Assembly: GCA_018434355.1 (NCBI GenBank) | Contig: JAHDPL010000037.1 | Span: 1-37,387 of the forward strand | Direction of reading: 5' to 3' | Length of the DNA stretch: 37,387 nucleotides | Source: Sporomusaceae bacterium | GTDB taxonomy: Bacteria; Bacillota; Negativicutes; UBA1444 | Part shown: in pieces, positions 17,604 through 25,182 of the stretch | Numbering within the stretch: position 1 is the stretch's first letter | Layout of the letters: every line of letters starts with the position of its first letter | The notes under the pieces: model-generated | Told to the model about the DNA's origin: nothing | Database searches by the model: none | What the model saw: the letters and a program-made list of their open reading frames with translations, nothing else | Translations under genes and position numbers: made by a program

Positions 17604-18893
17604 ATGAATTATTCCGCAGCATTGGTTTATCTGGAATCGCTGGGGACCTTCGGCATCCAGCTGGGACTGAAGCGCATCGAGGCGCTGCTTGCCGAACTGG
17701 GAAATCCTGAGCGGCGCTTCCGCTCGATTCATGTGACCGGCACCAACGGCAAGGGATCGACAACGGCGATGCTGGCGTCTATTCTCCACGCTGCAGGGAT
17801 TCGTAGCGGCATGTACATTTCGCCGCATCTGGTCGACTATCCGGAACGGATGACGCTGAATGGGCAAGAAATAAGTCGCGACGATTTCGCGGCGATGATC
17901 GGGAAAACCCGGCTTGCTGCCGAAGCGATTCAGGCGAAGGGCATGGAAAGTCCCACCGAATTTGAAGTGCTGACCGCCGCCGCCTTTCTATGGTTTGCTG
18001 AAAAACAGGTCGAAATGGCCGTGGTGGAAGTGGGACTGGGCGGCCTGCTCGATTCGACGAACGTGATTAACCCCGTAGCTTCGATTATTACTAATGTGAC
18101 ACTGGAACATACCGACCGCTGTGGCGGTACGGTGGCGGAAATTGCCATGCACAAGGCGGGAATCATCAAGCCAGGGGCGCCGGTTGTTACAGGGGCGACA
18201 GGAGACGCGCTGGTGGTCATCGAAGCGGCGGCAGCGCAGCAACAAGTCCCTTGCAACGTATTGGACCGGGATTTTTTTGTTTCGGAATTTAAGATCAGTG
18301 AAGCGGGCCAATCCTTTGTTTTCAGCACCCAGCAAACGGAGGCGCAAACTTACCGTATGGGCCTGGTCGGTCGGCATCAAGCCGACAATGCCGCTTTGGC
18401 GGTTCGCGCCTGCCAACTCCTGGCGGAAAATGAGCCGCGGTTGACTGCGGCAGCGATTCAGTCCGGTGTGGCCCAGGCGCGCTGGCCAGGGCGGTTTGAG
18501 ATTTTTCCCGGCGCGCCGACCGTAATCCTTGACGGTGCGCATAATCCTGACGGAGTCCGCACTTTGCGACAGACGCTGGATGCGGTGTATCCGGGCCGTG
18601 CGATAGGATTTGTGTTCGGTGTGCTGGCGGACAAGGCGCATGACGAAATGGCAAGGCTGTTGTTTCGCCTGTCGGATCGGGTCGTCGTAGTCGAGCCAAA
18701 TTCGCCACGGGCGGCGTCCGCTTGCGAAATTGCCGATGAAATTTCCAGTTGTGTCGCGACAGTGTCAGTTGCTGAAGATATTGCGTCAGGACTGTTGCAG
18801 GCAAAATTGTGGGCTGGCCCGCAAGGCGTCGTCTGTGTGGCAGGATCGTTGTATATGATTGGCGATGTGCGTCAATTATTGTTGCAGCGTTAG
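17604..18893 (+). CDS. folC: Folylpolyglutamate synthase / dihydrofolate synthase
   Basis: 429 residues. A Mur-ligase-like enzyme that adds glutamate to dihydropteroate or folates. The P-loop GTNGKGS is at 46-52. Other hallmarks are SPHLVDYPERM, VEVGLGGLLDSTNVI, the NVTLEHTD motif and the C-terminal-domain VILDGAHNPDG. A good AAGGAG lies before the ATG. The valS-folC order is conserved in many Firmicutes. Confidence 0.95.
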   Translation: MNYSAALVYLESLGTFGIQLGLKRIEALLAELGNPERRFRSIHVTGTNGKGSTTAMLASILHAAGIRSGMYISPHLVDYPERMTLNGQEISRDDFAAMIGKTRLAAEAIQAKGMESPTEFEVLTAAAFLWFAEKQVEMAVVEVGLGGLLDSTNVINPVASIITNVTLEHTDRCGGTVAEIAMHKAGIIKPGAPVVTGATGDALVVIEAAAAQQQVPCNVLDRDFFVSEFKISEAGQSFVFSTQQTEAQTYRMGLVGRHQADNAALAVRACQLLAENEPRLTAAAIQSGVAQARWPGRFEIFPGAPTVILDGAHNPDGVRTLRQTLDAVYPGRAIGFVFGVLADKAHDEMARLLFRLSDRVVVVEPNSPRAASACEIADEISSCVATVSVAEDIASGLLQAKLWAGPQGVVCVAGSLYMIGDVRQLLLQR

Positions 18894-18916
18894 AATAACT
18901 ATGAAGAAGGACGAAT

Positions 18917-20230
18917 GTGTTGATTTCATTCAAGGCATTTCTGCTTGATTCCGGCAGTAAAGCCGGTGTATTGGCCGGCTTGTTTTTTTTGCCGCTATCA
19001 CTGACGGCGACCTGGATCTGTTTTGGTCTGGCAGGTTTTCTGTGGCTGGGCAGGTCGCTATGGACAGGGGAGGCGGTCGTTCGCCGGAGTGGACTTGATT
19101 TATGGCTAGCCGGCTTCGCTTTGCTTGCGGCATTGTCGGTCTGGCGGTCGGAACATGCGGCGGAAGGCTGGTACAATTATTTTTATCTGATAGGCTTGTA
19201 TGCACTGGTTTACTTCACGACACTGCAGAGCCTTCCGGGGCGGCAGGGGCGCGAACAGGCGGTGGCGGCGCTGCTTGCCTCCGCGTTGGCGGTCTGCCTA
19301 ATTGGCCTGTTTCAATATGTAGTCGGTATTGATGTTCTCGAGCAGCGATGGATTGACAGCGAACAGTTTCCGGAGCTAAAGACGCGGGTGTTTTCGACTC
19401 TGGGCAACCCTAACGTGTTGGCTGCATTTCTTGTGATGTCGACAGGATTGGCTTTGGGGTGGAGCGCTGACACTGGCGACCGTCGTCGCCGCGTGGCGTT
19501 GCTGGTTGTTGCGGCGTTGTCGGTTGTCTGTCTTTTGCTGACCTATTCCCGCGGCGCTTGGCTGGCGCTTGGCGTGATGGGTCTATTCTTACTGTTGTCC
19601 GGTCGTCGTCCCGGCTGGCGTTCAATGTTGGCTGCGACCATCGCATTGGCTGTACTGGCATATTGGGCTCAGGATTCTCTATTGCCTCGTTTCCGTTCTA
19701 TCCTCGGCATGTTCAACCCGGCCGATTCATCGGTGGCGCTGCGCTGGGCATTGTGGGAAAGCACCCGGGCAATGATCGACGAACATCCCTGGCTGGGACT
19801 CGGTTGGGGTTCCTATCGCTTTGTCTATCCCGAGTACGACTTTTTTGTCCAGAATCCATCAGTGATAATCTATCACGGCCACAACACGTTGCTGAGTTTT
19901 GCCGCCGAAGTTGGATTGCCGGGAGCGGCTTTGTTCGCCGTTGCCTGGCTTGCAGCTACCGCAAGGGTGATGCGTTGCGGTTGGCGTCATGATGGAACCG
20001 GTGAGTCGGTACTTTGTTTCGGGCTGTTTTTGACGCTGACCGGCATGGCTGCATTCTCACTTACCGATCATGTGTTGTTCAACATCCAGGTAACCGCGGT
20101 ATTTTGTTCGCTGCTCGCGCTTGCCGGCGCCGCAGCGACCGGTTCGGCGGAACAAGCGTCTCGGTACTGGCTGAAGAAAAAATTTACCGGCATTGCAGGA
20201 ATTTTGCAAAAGTCGGCGAAATCAAAATAG
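18917..20230 (+). CDS. O-antigen ligase/polymerase-like multispanning membrane protein
   Basis: 437 residues with about ten to twelve hydrophobic helices. The large loop near the C-terminal third, with RWALWESTRAMIDEHPWLGLGWG and HNTLLSFAAEVGLPGA, is the WaaL/Wzy signature; RGAWLALG precedes it. These proteins join or extend lipid-linked glycans in the cytoplasmic membrane. Negativicutes have an outer membrane with LPS, so ligase is credible, but no sugar genes are adjacent and polymerase versus ligase cannot be decided. GTG start with GAAGGA six bases upstream. Confidence 0.8.
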   Translation: MLISFKAFLLDSGSKAGVLAGLFFLPLSLTATWICFGLAGFLWLGRSLWTGEAVVRRSGLDLWLAGFALLAALSVWRSEHAAEGWYNYFYLIGLYALVYFTTLQSLPGRQGREQAVAALLASALAVCLIGLFQYVVGIDVLEQRWIDSEQFPELKTRVFSTLGNPNVLAAFLVMSTGLALGWSADTGDRRRRVALLVVAALSVVCLLLTYSRGAWLALGVMGLFLLLSGRRPGWRSMLAATIALAVLAYWAQDSLLPRFRSILGMFNPADSSVALRWALWESTRAMIDEHPWLGLGWGSYRFVYPEYDFFVQNPSVIIYHGHNTLLSFAAEVGLPGAALFAVAWLAATARVMRCGWRHDGTGESVLCFGLFLTLTGMAAFSLTDHVLFNIQVTAVFCSLLALAGAAATGSAEQASRYWLKKKFTGIAGILQKSAKSK

Positions 20231-20254
20231 TGTAATCTACGTGCTGTCATTATG

Positions 20255-20282
20255 TTTACGGAAAAATATCGTATGATATGAT
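20255..20282 (+). promoter_or_regulatory. Candidate promoter upstream of the hydrogenase operon
   Basis: TTTACG at 20255-20260 and TATGAT at 20277-20282 with a 16-bp spacer. A competing weaker option is CTGTCA (20328-20333) with TATATG (20353-20358), which the Rex site would overlap. Confidence 0.35.
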
Positions 20283-20324
20283 ATGTAGACCTCTTGATAG
20301 AAATGCGGGAAACTTATACAAATA

Positions 20325-20350
20325 GGGCTGTCAAGCCCAATATTTTTTTG
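20325..20350 (+). terminator. Possible weak terminator or attenuator before the Rex site
   Basis: 5-bp stem GGGCT/AGCCC with a 4-base loop, then AATATTTTTTT. It may end transcription from the O-antigen-ligase-like gene. The stem is short. Confidence 0.4.
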
Positions 20351-20355
20351 GATAT

Positions 20356-20373
20356 ATGTGAAATAGTACACAA
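20356..20373. promoter_or_regulatory. Rex operator of the hydrogenase operon
   Basis: ATGTGAAATAGTACACAA matches the 18-bp Rex consensus TTGTGAAATAATTCACAA at 15 positions, with both GTGA-like and CACAA half-site cores kept. It stands 47 bases before the first start codon. The rex gene is the last gene of this same cluster, giving a closed NADH-responsive loop. Confidence 0.75.
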
Positions 20374-20419
20374 AGTTTGCAAGCGAAAACCAGGCGAAAA
20401 CGCGGTAGGAGGATTTGGT

Positions 20420-20791
20420 TTGAAGCTGAGCGAAGTGCAACGACTGCTTGGTGCGACTCTGATCTGGGGAGAGCATTGTCTGGAACGGGAGGTCGCTACA
20501 GCCTGCGGCGCCGATCTGATGAGCGATGTTCTGGCCTTTACCAAGGATGGTGCGTTACTTTTGACAGGGCTGATCAACCCGCAAGTTGTGAGGACGGCTG
20601 ATGTGGGGGGATTATCGGCCATCGTGTTCGTGCGCGGCAAGACTCCTTCGCCGGAAGCGGCGGCAATGGCCCGCGAACTTGATATCCCTTTGTTTTCGAC
20701 GCCGCATACTCTGTTTCAGGCATGCGGGATTCTTTATGCAAATGGCTTGGCGCCTTGTCCGCCGCTGGCAGGTAAGAGTCTTGAAGAATGA
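20420..20791 (+). CDS. DRTGG-domain protein (first copy)
   Basis: 123 residues forming a single DRTGG-type domain (the regulatory domain also found in Pta-like and CBS proteins). Its core reads TGLINPQVVRTADVGGLSAIVFVRGK and it ends in a typical amphipathic helix with DIPLFSTPHTLFQACGILY. No catalytic motif is seen; it is probably a ligand-sensing or adaptor protein. Start TTG at 20420 is set by TAGGAGGA six bases upstream and gives the usual MKLSEVQRLL opening. It is the first gene behind the Rex operator. Confidence 0.8.
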   Translation: MKLSEVQRLLGATLIWGEHCLEREVATACGADLMSDVLAFTKDGALLLTGLINPQVVRTADVGGLSAIVFVRGKTPSPEAAAMARELDIPLFSTPHTLFQACGILYANGLAPCPPLAGKSLEE

Positions 20792-20807
20792 AGGAACGGG
20801 GCTGCTG

Positions 20808-21212
20808 TTGGAATTTCCACTGGAACACTATCGGTTTGAAACGGCAGGCGAAGCTTCCAGCAAGGTAAAGCAAGTTGTACGTCAGCTCGGTGTCGATGCG
20901 CAAACAGCCCGGCGGATTTCGGTATGTGCTTATGAAGCGGAACTCAACGCGATCATTCATGCCTTTGGCGGTCGAATGAAAGTAAGGGTTTTTCCTGATA
21001 GAACCGAATTGGAAGTGACAGACGAAGGTCCGGGGATTCCTGATGTCGAGGCAGCGATGCGGGAAGGATTTTCCACGGCGCCGGACAACATCCGTGAGCT
21101 GGGTTTTGGCGCTGGCATGGGCTTGCCCAACATGAAACGGTCGGCTGACGAATTTGAAATCAAATCTGCTCCGGGCGCCGGAACCTGGATTCGTATGCTG
21201 GTTCGTTATTGA
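20808..21212 (+). CDS. RsbW-like anti-sigma/serine-kinase-type ATPase
   Basis: 134-residue stand-alone GHKL ATPase. The N-box is AYEAELNAIIHA (41-52, with Glu43 and Asn47), G1 is DEGPGI (72-77) and G2 is GFGAGMGLPNMK (99-110). Such proteins phosphorylate or hold partner proteins in partner-switching circuits. Two TTG starts are possible: 20808, with AAGGAA about ten bases ahead, or 20781, overlapping the previous gene; the shorter form fits homologues I know. Its target here is unknown. Confidence 0.8.
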   Translation: MEFPLEHYRFETAGEASSKVKQVVRQLGVDAQTARRISVCAYEAELNAIIHAFGGRMKVRVFPDRTELEVTDEGPGIPDVEAAMREGFSTAPDNIRELGFGAGMGLPNMKRSADEFEIKSAPGAGTWIRMLVRY

Positions 21213-21226
21213 AAGCAGGTGCTTTG

Positions 21227-22606
21227 ATGGATAAGTATTACCATTCGGTAAGGCTATTAAATGAGCGCTGTATCGGCTGCGTAAGTTGCGCGCGTCACTG
21301 TCCGACAGAAGCGATTCGCGTGCGTGGCGGCAAGGCAAGAATCACCGAGTCGCGCTGTATCGACTGTGGTGAATGCATCCGCTACTGTCCCAACCATGCC
21401 AAGACGGCAGTGACCGATTCACTTGACGATTTGCAGAACTACCGTTATAACGTGGCGTTGGCGGCTCCGTCGCTTTACGCTCAGTTTGACAAAAACATTC
21501 CAGTGGAAAAGATTCTGACAGGACTGCGAACGCTTGGATTTGACCAGGTGGCTGAGGTGGCTCGCGGCGCTGAGATTGCCACGGCTGCCCTGCGCGAATA
21601 CCTAGCTAAACCCGGTATCAAAAGGCCGGTGATTTCATCGGCCTGTCCAGCTTCGGTCCGGCTTTTGCTGGTCAAGTACCCCGAATTGATTGAGTACCTG
21701 TCGCCTGTTGATGCACCGGTGGAGATTGCGGCGAGGATTGCCCGCGAAGAGGCGAGTCGGGAATCTGGCCTGCCGTCTGATTCTATCGGCGTTTGGTTCA
21801 TCACTCCTTGCCCGGCTAAGATGACAGCTGTGCTTGAGCCGATCGGCGTGGCGAAGTCGGCGCTGACCGGAACGATTTCAATGATTTCGATTTATGGCGA
21901 GTTGCTCAAATCGATTTCTGGCTTGGAAAGCGCCATGGAAACAACGCTGGCTTCCGCTGAAGGCGTCGGCTGGGCTATTGCCGGCGGCGAAGCCGGCGGC
22001 CTGGGGGATGCCAAGATTCTGGTCGCCCACGGTATCCGCAATGTGTCGAACATTATGGAGCAATTAGCGCTTGGCAAACTGAACGATGTCGATTTTATCG
22101 AATGCCTGTCCTGCGCCGGCGGTTGCATCGGCGGTCCGCTTACGGCCGTGAACCGGTTCGTGGCGGAAAACTCGATCAAGCAGCGACTAAAACGGATGCG
22201 GAGCGAAGAAACGGTAGAGAGTCGGCAACCGGTCGAAGCCGCGCAAGTCGGTCTGGCGTTGCGCGAAGGCCGGTCGATTGAACCGCGTCCGGTGTTGAAA
22301 CTGGATGATGATATCGTGGTAGCGATGCAAAAAATCGAATTGATTGACGACACTTTGAAACGCTTGCCCGGGCTCGACTGCGGTTCCTGCGGATCGCCGA
22401 CCTGCCGAGCTTTGGCTGAAGACATCGTTCAGGGAACTGCAAGTGAAACGGATTGCGTGTTCCGTTTGCGCGAGATGGTGCGGGATTTGGCGCAGGAAAT
22501 GGTGAACCTGTCGGAAAAACTCCCGCCGTCGCTGACCACGGAGATTGGCATGAAAGATCCGATAGAGCCCAGCCGGCTTAGAAAAAACCGAATGGAGCGA
22601 GGTTGA
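21227..22606 (+). CDS. [FeFe]-hydrogenase-like Fe-S protein with altered H-cluster site
   Basis: 459 residues. N-terminal two-[4Fe-4S] ferredoxin domain (CIGCVSCARHCP at 15-26 and CIDCGECIRYCP at 44-55). A hydrogenase large-subunit-like domain follows (about 75-330). A C-terminal [4Fe-4S] domain has CGSCGSPTCR near 385. H-cluster ligand cysteines survive: Cys140 in SSACPAS, Cys195 in TPCPAK, Cys296 and Cys300 in CLSCAGGC. The proton-transfer cysteine next to Cys140 is Ala139, Trp of the L1 motif is missing and the third motif lacks the GGG-QP end. It is thus probably a sensory or electron-relay relative, not a fast H2 catalyst. ATG 21227 with AGGTG upstream. Confidence 0.85.
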   Translation: MDKYYHSVRLLNERCIGCVSCARHCPTEAIRVRGGKARITESRCIDCGECIRYCPNHAKTAVTDSLDDLQNYRYNVALAAPSLYAQFDKNIPVEKILTGLRTLGFDQVAEVARGAEIATAALREYLAKPGIKRPVISSACPASVRLLLVKYPELIEYLSPVDAPVEIAARIAREEASRESGLPSDSIGVWFITPCPAKMTAVLEPIGVAKSALTGTISMISIYGELLKSISGLESAMETTLASAEGVGWAIAGGEAGGLGDAKILVAHGIRNVSNIMEQLALGKLNDVDFIECLSCAGGCIGGPLTAVNRFVAENSIKQRLKRMRSEETVESRQPVEAAQVGLALREGRSIEPRPVLKLDDDIVVAMQKIELIDDTLKRLPGLDCGSCGSPTCRALAEDIVQGTASETDCVFRLREMVRDLAQEMVNLSEKLPPSLTTEIGMKDPIEPSRLRKNRMERG

Positions 22607-22610
22607 ACGT

Positions 22611-22943
22611 ATGTTAATGTCAGAAGTGATCAAAGAGCTCGAGCTGACGGTGCTTGCCGATACCGGTGATATGAACATGCCGGTTACCGGCGGTTATGTC
22701 TCGGATTTGCTCAGTCATGTGATGGGGCAGGCCCAAGCCGGACAGGTTTGGATCACCATGCAGGGGCATCAGAATATCATTGCGGTTGCCTCGCTGGTCG
22801 GTCTGTCCGCTGTCGTGGTAGCTGGAGGGATCGAACCAGAACAGCAGACAATCGCCAAGGCAAAGGAACAGGAAGTCATCCTGTGTAAAACATCGCTATC
22901 GGTCTATGAAGCGGCTGGACGGCTGTATCGGTTGAGTTTGTAG
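22611..22943 (+). CDS. DRTGG-domain protein (second copy)
   Basis: 110 residues, a second DRTGG-type domain diverged from the first. Core ADTGDMNMPVTGGYVSDLLS and VAGGIEPEQQTIAKAKE, ending in the same sort of helix (LSVYEAAGRLYRL). GCGAGG precedes the ATG at 22611; an in-frame ATG two codons later is an alternative. It sits four bases behind the hydrogenase-like gene and six ahead of the PHP gene. Confidence 0.8.
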   Translation: MLMSEVIKELELTVLADTGDMNMPVTGGYVSDLLSHVMGQAQAGQVWITMQGHQNIIAVASLVGLSAVVVAGGIEPEQQTIAKAKEQEVILCKTSLSVYEAAGRLYRLSL

Positions 22944-22951
22944 GCGCCGTG

Positions 22952-23692
22952 ATGCAATGGCTGCGCGCCGATTTGCATGTTCACAGCTTACTGTCGCCGT
23001 GTGCGGCGGTCGAGATGACTCCGCGCAACATCATTCGTAACGCGGTGGCGGCTGGGGTGGACGTCGTGGCGATCACCGATCACAATGCAGGCGATAATGT
23101 CGCGGCGGCGTTGCGGGCAGCAGTCGGCAGCGGCGTAACCGTTTTGCCGGGGATGGAAGTGCAGACGCGCGAAGAAGTGCATTTGTTGACTTTATTTGAA
23201 AAGATGCGGGATTTTGTCGTTTGGTGCGATTTTGTCAAGCAGCATCGTAGCTCGCTGCAAAATGACGAACGCAAGTTTGGCGCACAGTTTGTCGTGGATG
23301 AATCAGACGAACTTGTGCGAATCGAGCCGGCCATGCTGCTTGCTTCGACCGATCTTTCGGTGCAACAGGTGGCGGAACAGGTGCATAGTCTGGGCGGTTT
23401 GGTAATTGCGGCGCATGTCGACCGACCGGCCTATAGCCTAATTTCCCAGTTGGGTTTTATCCCGCCGGAGTTGCGGCTCGATGCCGTGGAATTCTCAAAA
23501 AATGCCGACGGAGCTTCAGCGCAGCGGCGGATTGGCCTGATTGGCGATTTGCCGGTGATTCACAGCTCAGATGCGCATACGATCGAAGATTTTGTCACAG
23601 GACCCAAAACGATGTTCCACGTGGAATCGCCGACCCTGGCAGAGATGCGGCAGGCGCTGGAGGCCGGAAACGGGCGACGGATCCAACGGTGA
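22952..23692 (+). CDS. PHP-domain metal-dependent phosphoesterase
   Basis: 246 residues covering a whole PHP fold. Metal-binding motifs are present in order: DLHVHS near residue 8, ITDHN, GMEVQ, EVHLLTLF, AAHVDRP and HSSDAH. The set is complete, so catalysis is expected. The substrate is unknown; relatives hydrolyse nucleotides or phosphosugars, and in this operon a signalling nucleotide or phosphoprotein is conceivable. Start is ATG 22952 or the adjacent GTG 22949; the ribosome-binding site is weak, suggesting coupling to the preceding gene. Confidence 0.85.
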   Translation: MQWLRADLHVHSLLSPCAAVEMTPRNIIRNAVAAGVDVVAITDHNAGDNVAAALRAAVGSGVTVLPGMEVQTREEVHLLTLFEKMRDFVVWCDFVKQHRSSLQNDERKFGAQFVVDESDELVRIEPAMLLASTDLSVQQVAEQVHSLGGLVIAAHVDRPAYSLISQLGFIPPELRLDAVEFSKNADGASAQRRIGLIGDLPVIHSSDAHTIEDFVTGPKTMFHVESPTLAEMRQALEAGNGRRIQR

Positions 23693-23727
23693 ATAATACA
23701 GGGACATAGAACCAAGGAGGATGAAGA

Positions 23728-24225
23728 ATGGAAACCAAAGAAACCCAAGGCTGTTGCTGTGGAGGCAACAAAGACCGGTTTGCCAAGGTCGACGAGATTC
23801 TTGCCCATTACAAGGGGGTGAAGGGTGCGTTGATTCCGGTTCTCCAGGAAGCGCAGAATGCTTACGGCTTTCTTCCCAAGGACATCATCAGCCGTATCGC
23901 ACAAACCCTCAAGATTCCTGTCAGCCAGGTTTACGGCGTTGTAACGTTTTACTCCCAGTTTCACCTGAACCCGCGTGGACGCAATATCATCCGGGTTTGT
24001 CAAGGTACTGCCTGTCACGTTCGCGGCGCCAAAGCGGTTCTCAAGGCGCTGGAAGACGAATTGCGGATTGCACCTGGGCAAACAACGACTGATGAACGAT
24101 TCACGCTGGAGACGGTCGCTTGTTTAGGCGCCTGCGGCCTGGCGCCTGTTTTGATGATCAATGACGACACTCACGGTCGACTGACGCCGGAGACTGTCTG
24201 TAAATTGCTCGACCGATACCAGTAA
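23728..24225 (+). CDS. hydC: NADH-linked hydrogenase subunit HydC (NuoE-like)
   Basis: 165 residues. Thioredoxin-like [2Fe-2S] subunit with ligands Cys91, Cys96, Cys132 and Cys136 (CQGTAC and CLGAC). It passes electrons within the diaphorase half of the trimeric hydrogenase. An N-terminal CCC-GG stretch at 9-13 adds three cysteines of unknown role. Strong AAGGAGG before the ATG marks a well-translated start after the PHP gene. Confidence 0.93.
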   Translation: METKETQGCCCGGNKDRFAKVDEILAHYKGVKGALIPVLQEAQNAYGFLPKDIISRIAQTLKIPVSQVYGVVTFYSQFHLNPRGRNIIRVCQGTACHVRGAKAVLKALEDELRIAPGQTTTDERFTLETVACLGACGLAPVLMINDDTHGRLTPETVCKLLDRYQ

Positions 24226-24232
24226 ACCTGTC

Positions 24233-24787
24233 ATGCATGAGATTTCTCTGCATATCCTGGATCTCGTGGAAAATTCAACCGGCGCCGGTGCAAATAAGGT
24301 AACGGTCACGCTGGAAGAAGACTCGCACCATGATGAACTTCGTCTCTGCATAACCGATAACGGTAGAGGGATGGATGCCGGACTGGTGGCGAAAGTCACA
24401 GACCCGTTCGTGACGTCGAGGACGACTCGAAAAGTGGGGCTTGGCCTGCCCCTGATGGATATGACGACCCAACTTTGCGGCGGATATTTGCGAATAGATT
24501 CTGCAGTGGGCCAAGGAACCAAGGTGGAAGCCTCATGGAAAATGAGTCATCTTGATCGGCCGCCGCTAGGGAATTTGGTTGCAACAGTCAAGGCAATTCT
24601 GGTAACGAACCCGGAACTTCATTTTCAATATGATCATCGCGTCGATGACCGTTCGTTTACGCTGGACTCCGGTGAAATCCGCGCCGCGCTGGGAGACCTG
24701 CCCCTGACGCAACCGGATGTGCTGGATTGGCTTGATCAGTATCTGAAAGAAAACCTGAGTATTTTATACGGAGGGAAAGCAAAATGA
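24233..24787 (+). CDS. Stand-alone histidine-kinase-like ATPase in the hydrogenase operon
   Basis: 184 residues. GHKL fold with N-box DLVENSTGAGA (10-20), G1 TDNGRGMD (41-48), F-box-like DPFVTSRTTRKVGLGLPLM and G2 GLGLPL (69-74). There is no dimerisation/histidine domain, sensor or membrane segment. The last 60 residues form an extra domain of unknown role. Found between hydC and the thioredoxin-like gene, it is the second lone kinase-type ATPase of this operon. Stop overlaps the next ATG. Confidence 0.85.
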   Translation: MHEISLHILDLVENSTGAGANKVTVTLEEDSHHDELRLCITDNGRGMDAGLVAKVTDPFVTSRTTRKVGLGLPLMDMTTQLCGGYLRIDSAVGQGTKVEASWKMSHLDRPPLGNLVATVKAILVTNPELHFQYDHRVDDRSFTLDSGEIRAALGDLPLTQPDVLDWLDQYLKENLSILYGGKAK

Positions 24788-25149
24788 AAACGGTGGAAGA
24801 CCTCAAAAGACTGCGGGAGCAGCTTCAAGCAGATAATCGGATCCGTCACGCTGCCGGCACCCAGATCATTGTCGGCATGGGAACTTGTGGAATTGCTGCG
24901 GGAGCTAGGGAAGTACTCGCTGCTATCCTTGACGAGATCGCCCGGTTGAAAATTCAGGACGTTAATGTAACCCAAACCGGCTGTATCGGAATGTGCGAAC
25001 AGGAAGTCTTGGTCGACGTAGTCAAGACCGATCAGCCGCGCATCAGCTATGGCAAGGTAACGGCCGATTTTGTGCCGACGTTGATCAGCGAACATGTGAT
25101 CAACGGCCGGATTGTCGAAGAACGAGTCATTGGCAAGATTACGAAGTAG
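24784..25149 (+). CDS. Thioredoxin-like [2Fe-2S] ferredoxin-type protein
   Basis: 121 residues. A thioredoxin-like ferredoxin fold with Cys35 (GTCGIAAG), Cys67 and Cys71 (GCIGMC). Only three of the usual four ligand cysteines are seen, which matches my memory of this small family in hydrogenase clusters. It may hold a cluster with a non-Cys ligand or act as a docking subunit. GGAGGG precedes the ATG, inside the end of the ATPase gene. Equivalent sequence is also fused to the N-terminus of HydB next door. Confidence 0.85.
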   Translation: MKTVEDLKRLREQLQADNRIRHAAGTQIIVGMGTCGIAAGAREVLAAILDEIARLKIQDVNVTQTGCIGMCEQEVLVDVVKTDQPRISYGKVTADFVPTLISEHVINGRIVEERVIGKITK

Positions 25150-25182
25150 TCGAATACAGACTGCGGGAGGGAATGGAGAATA

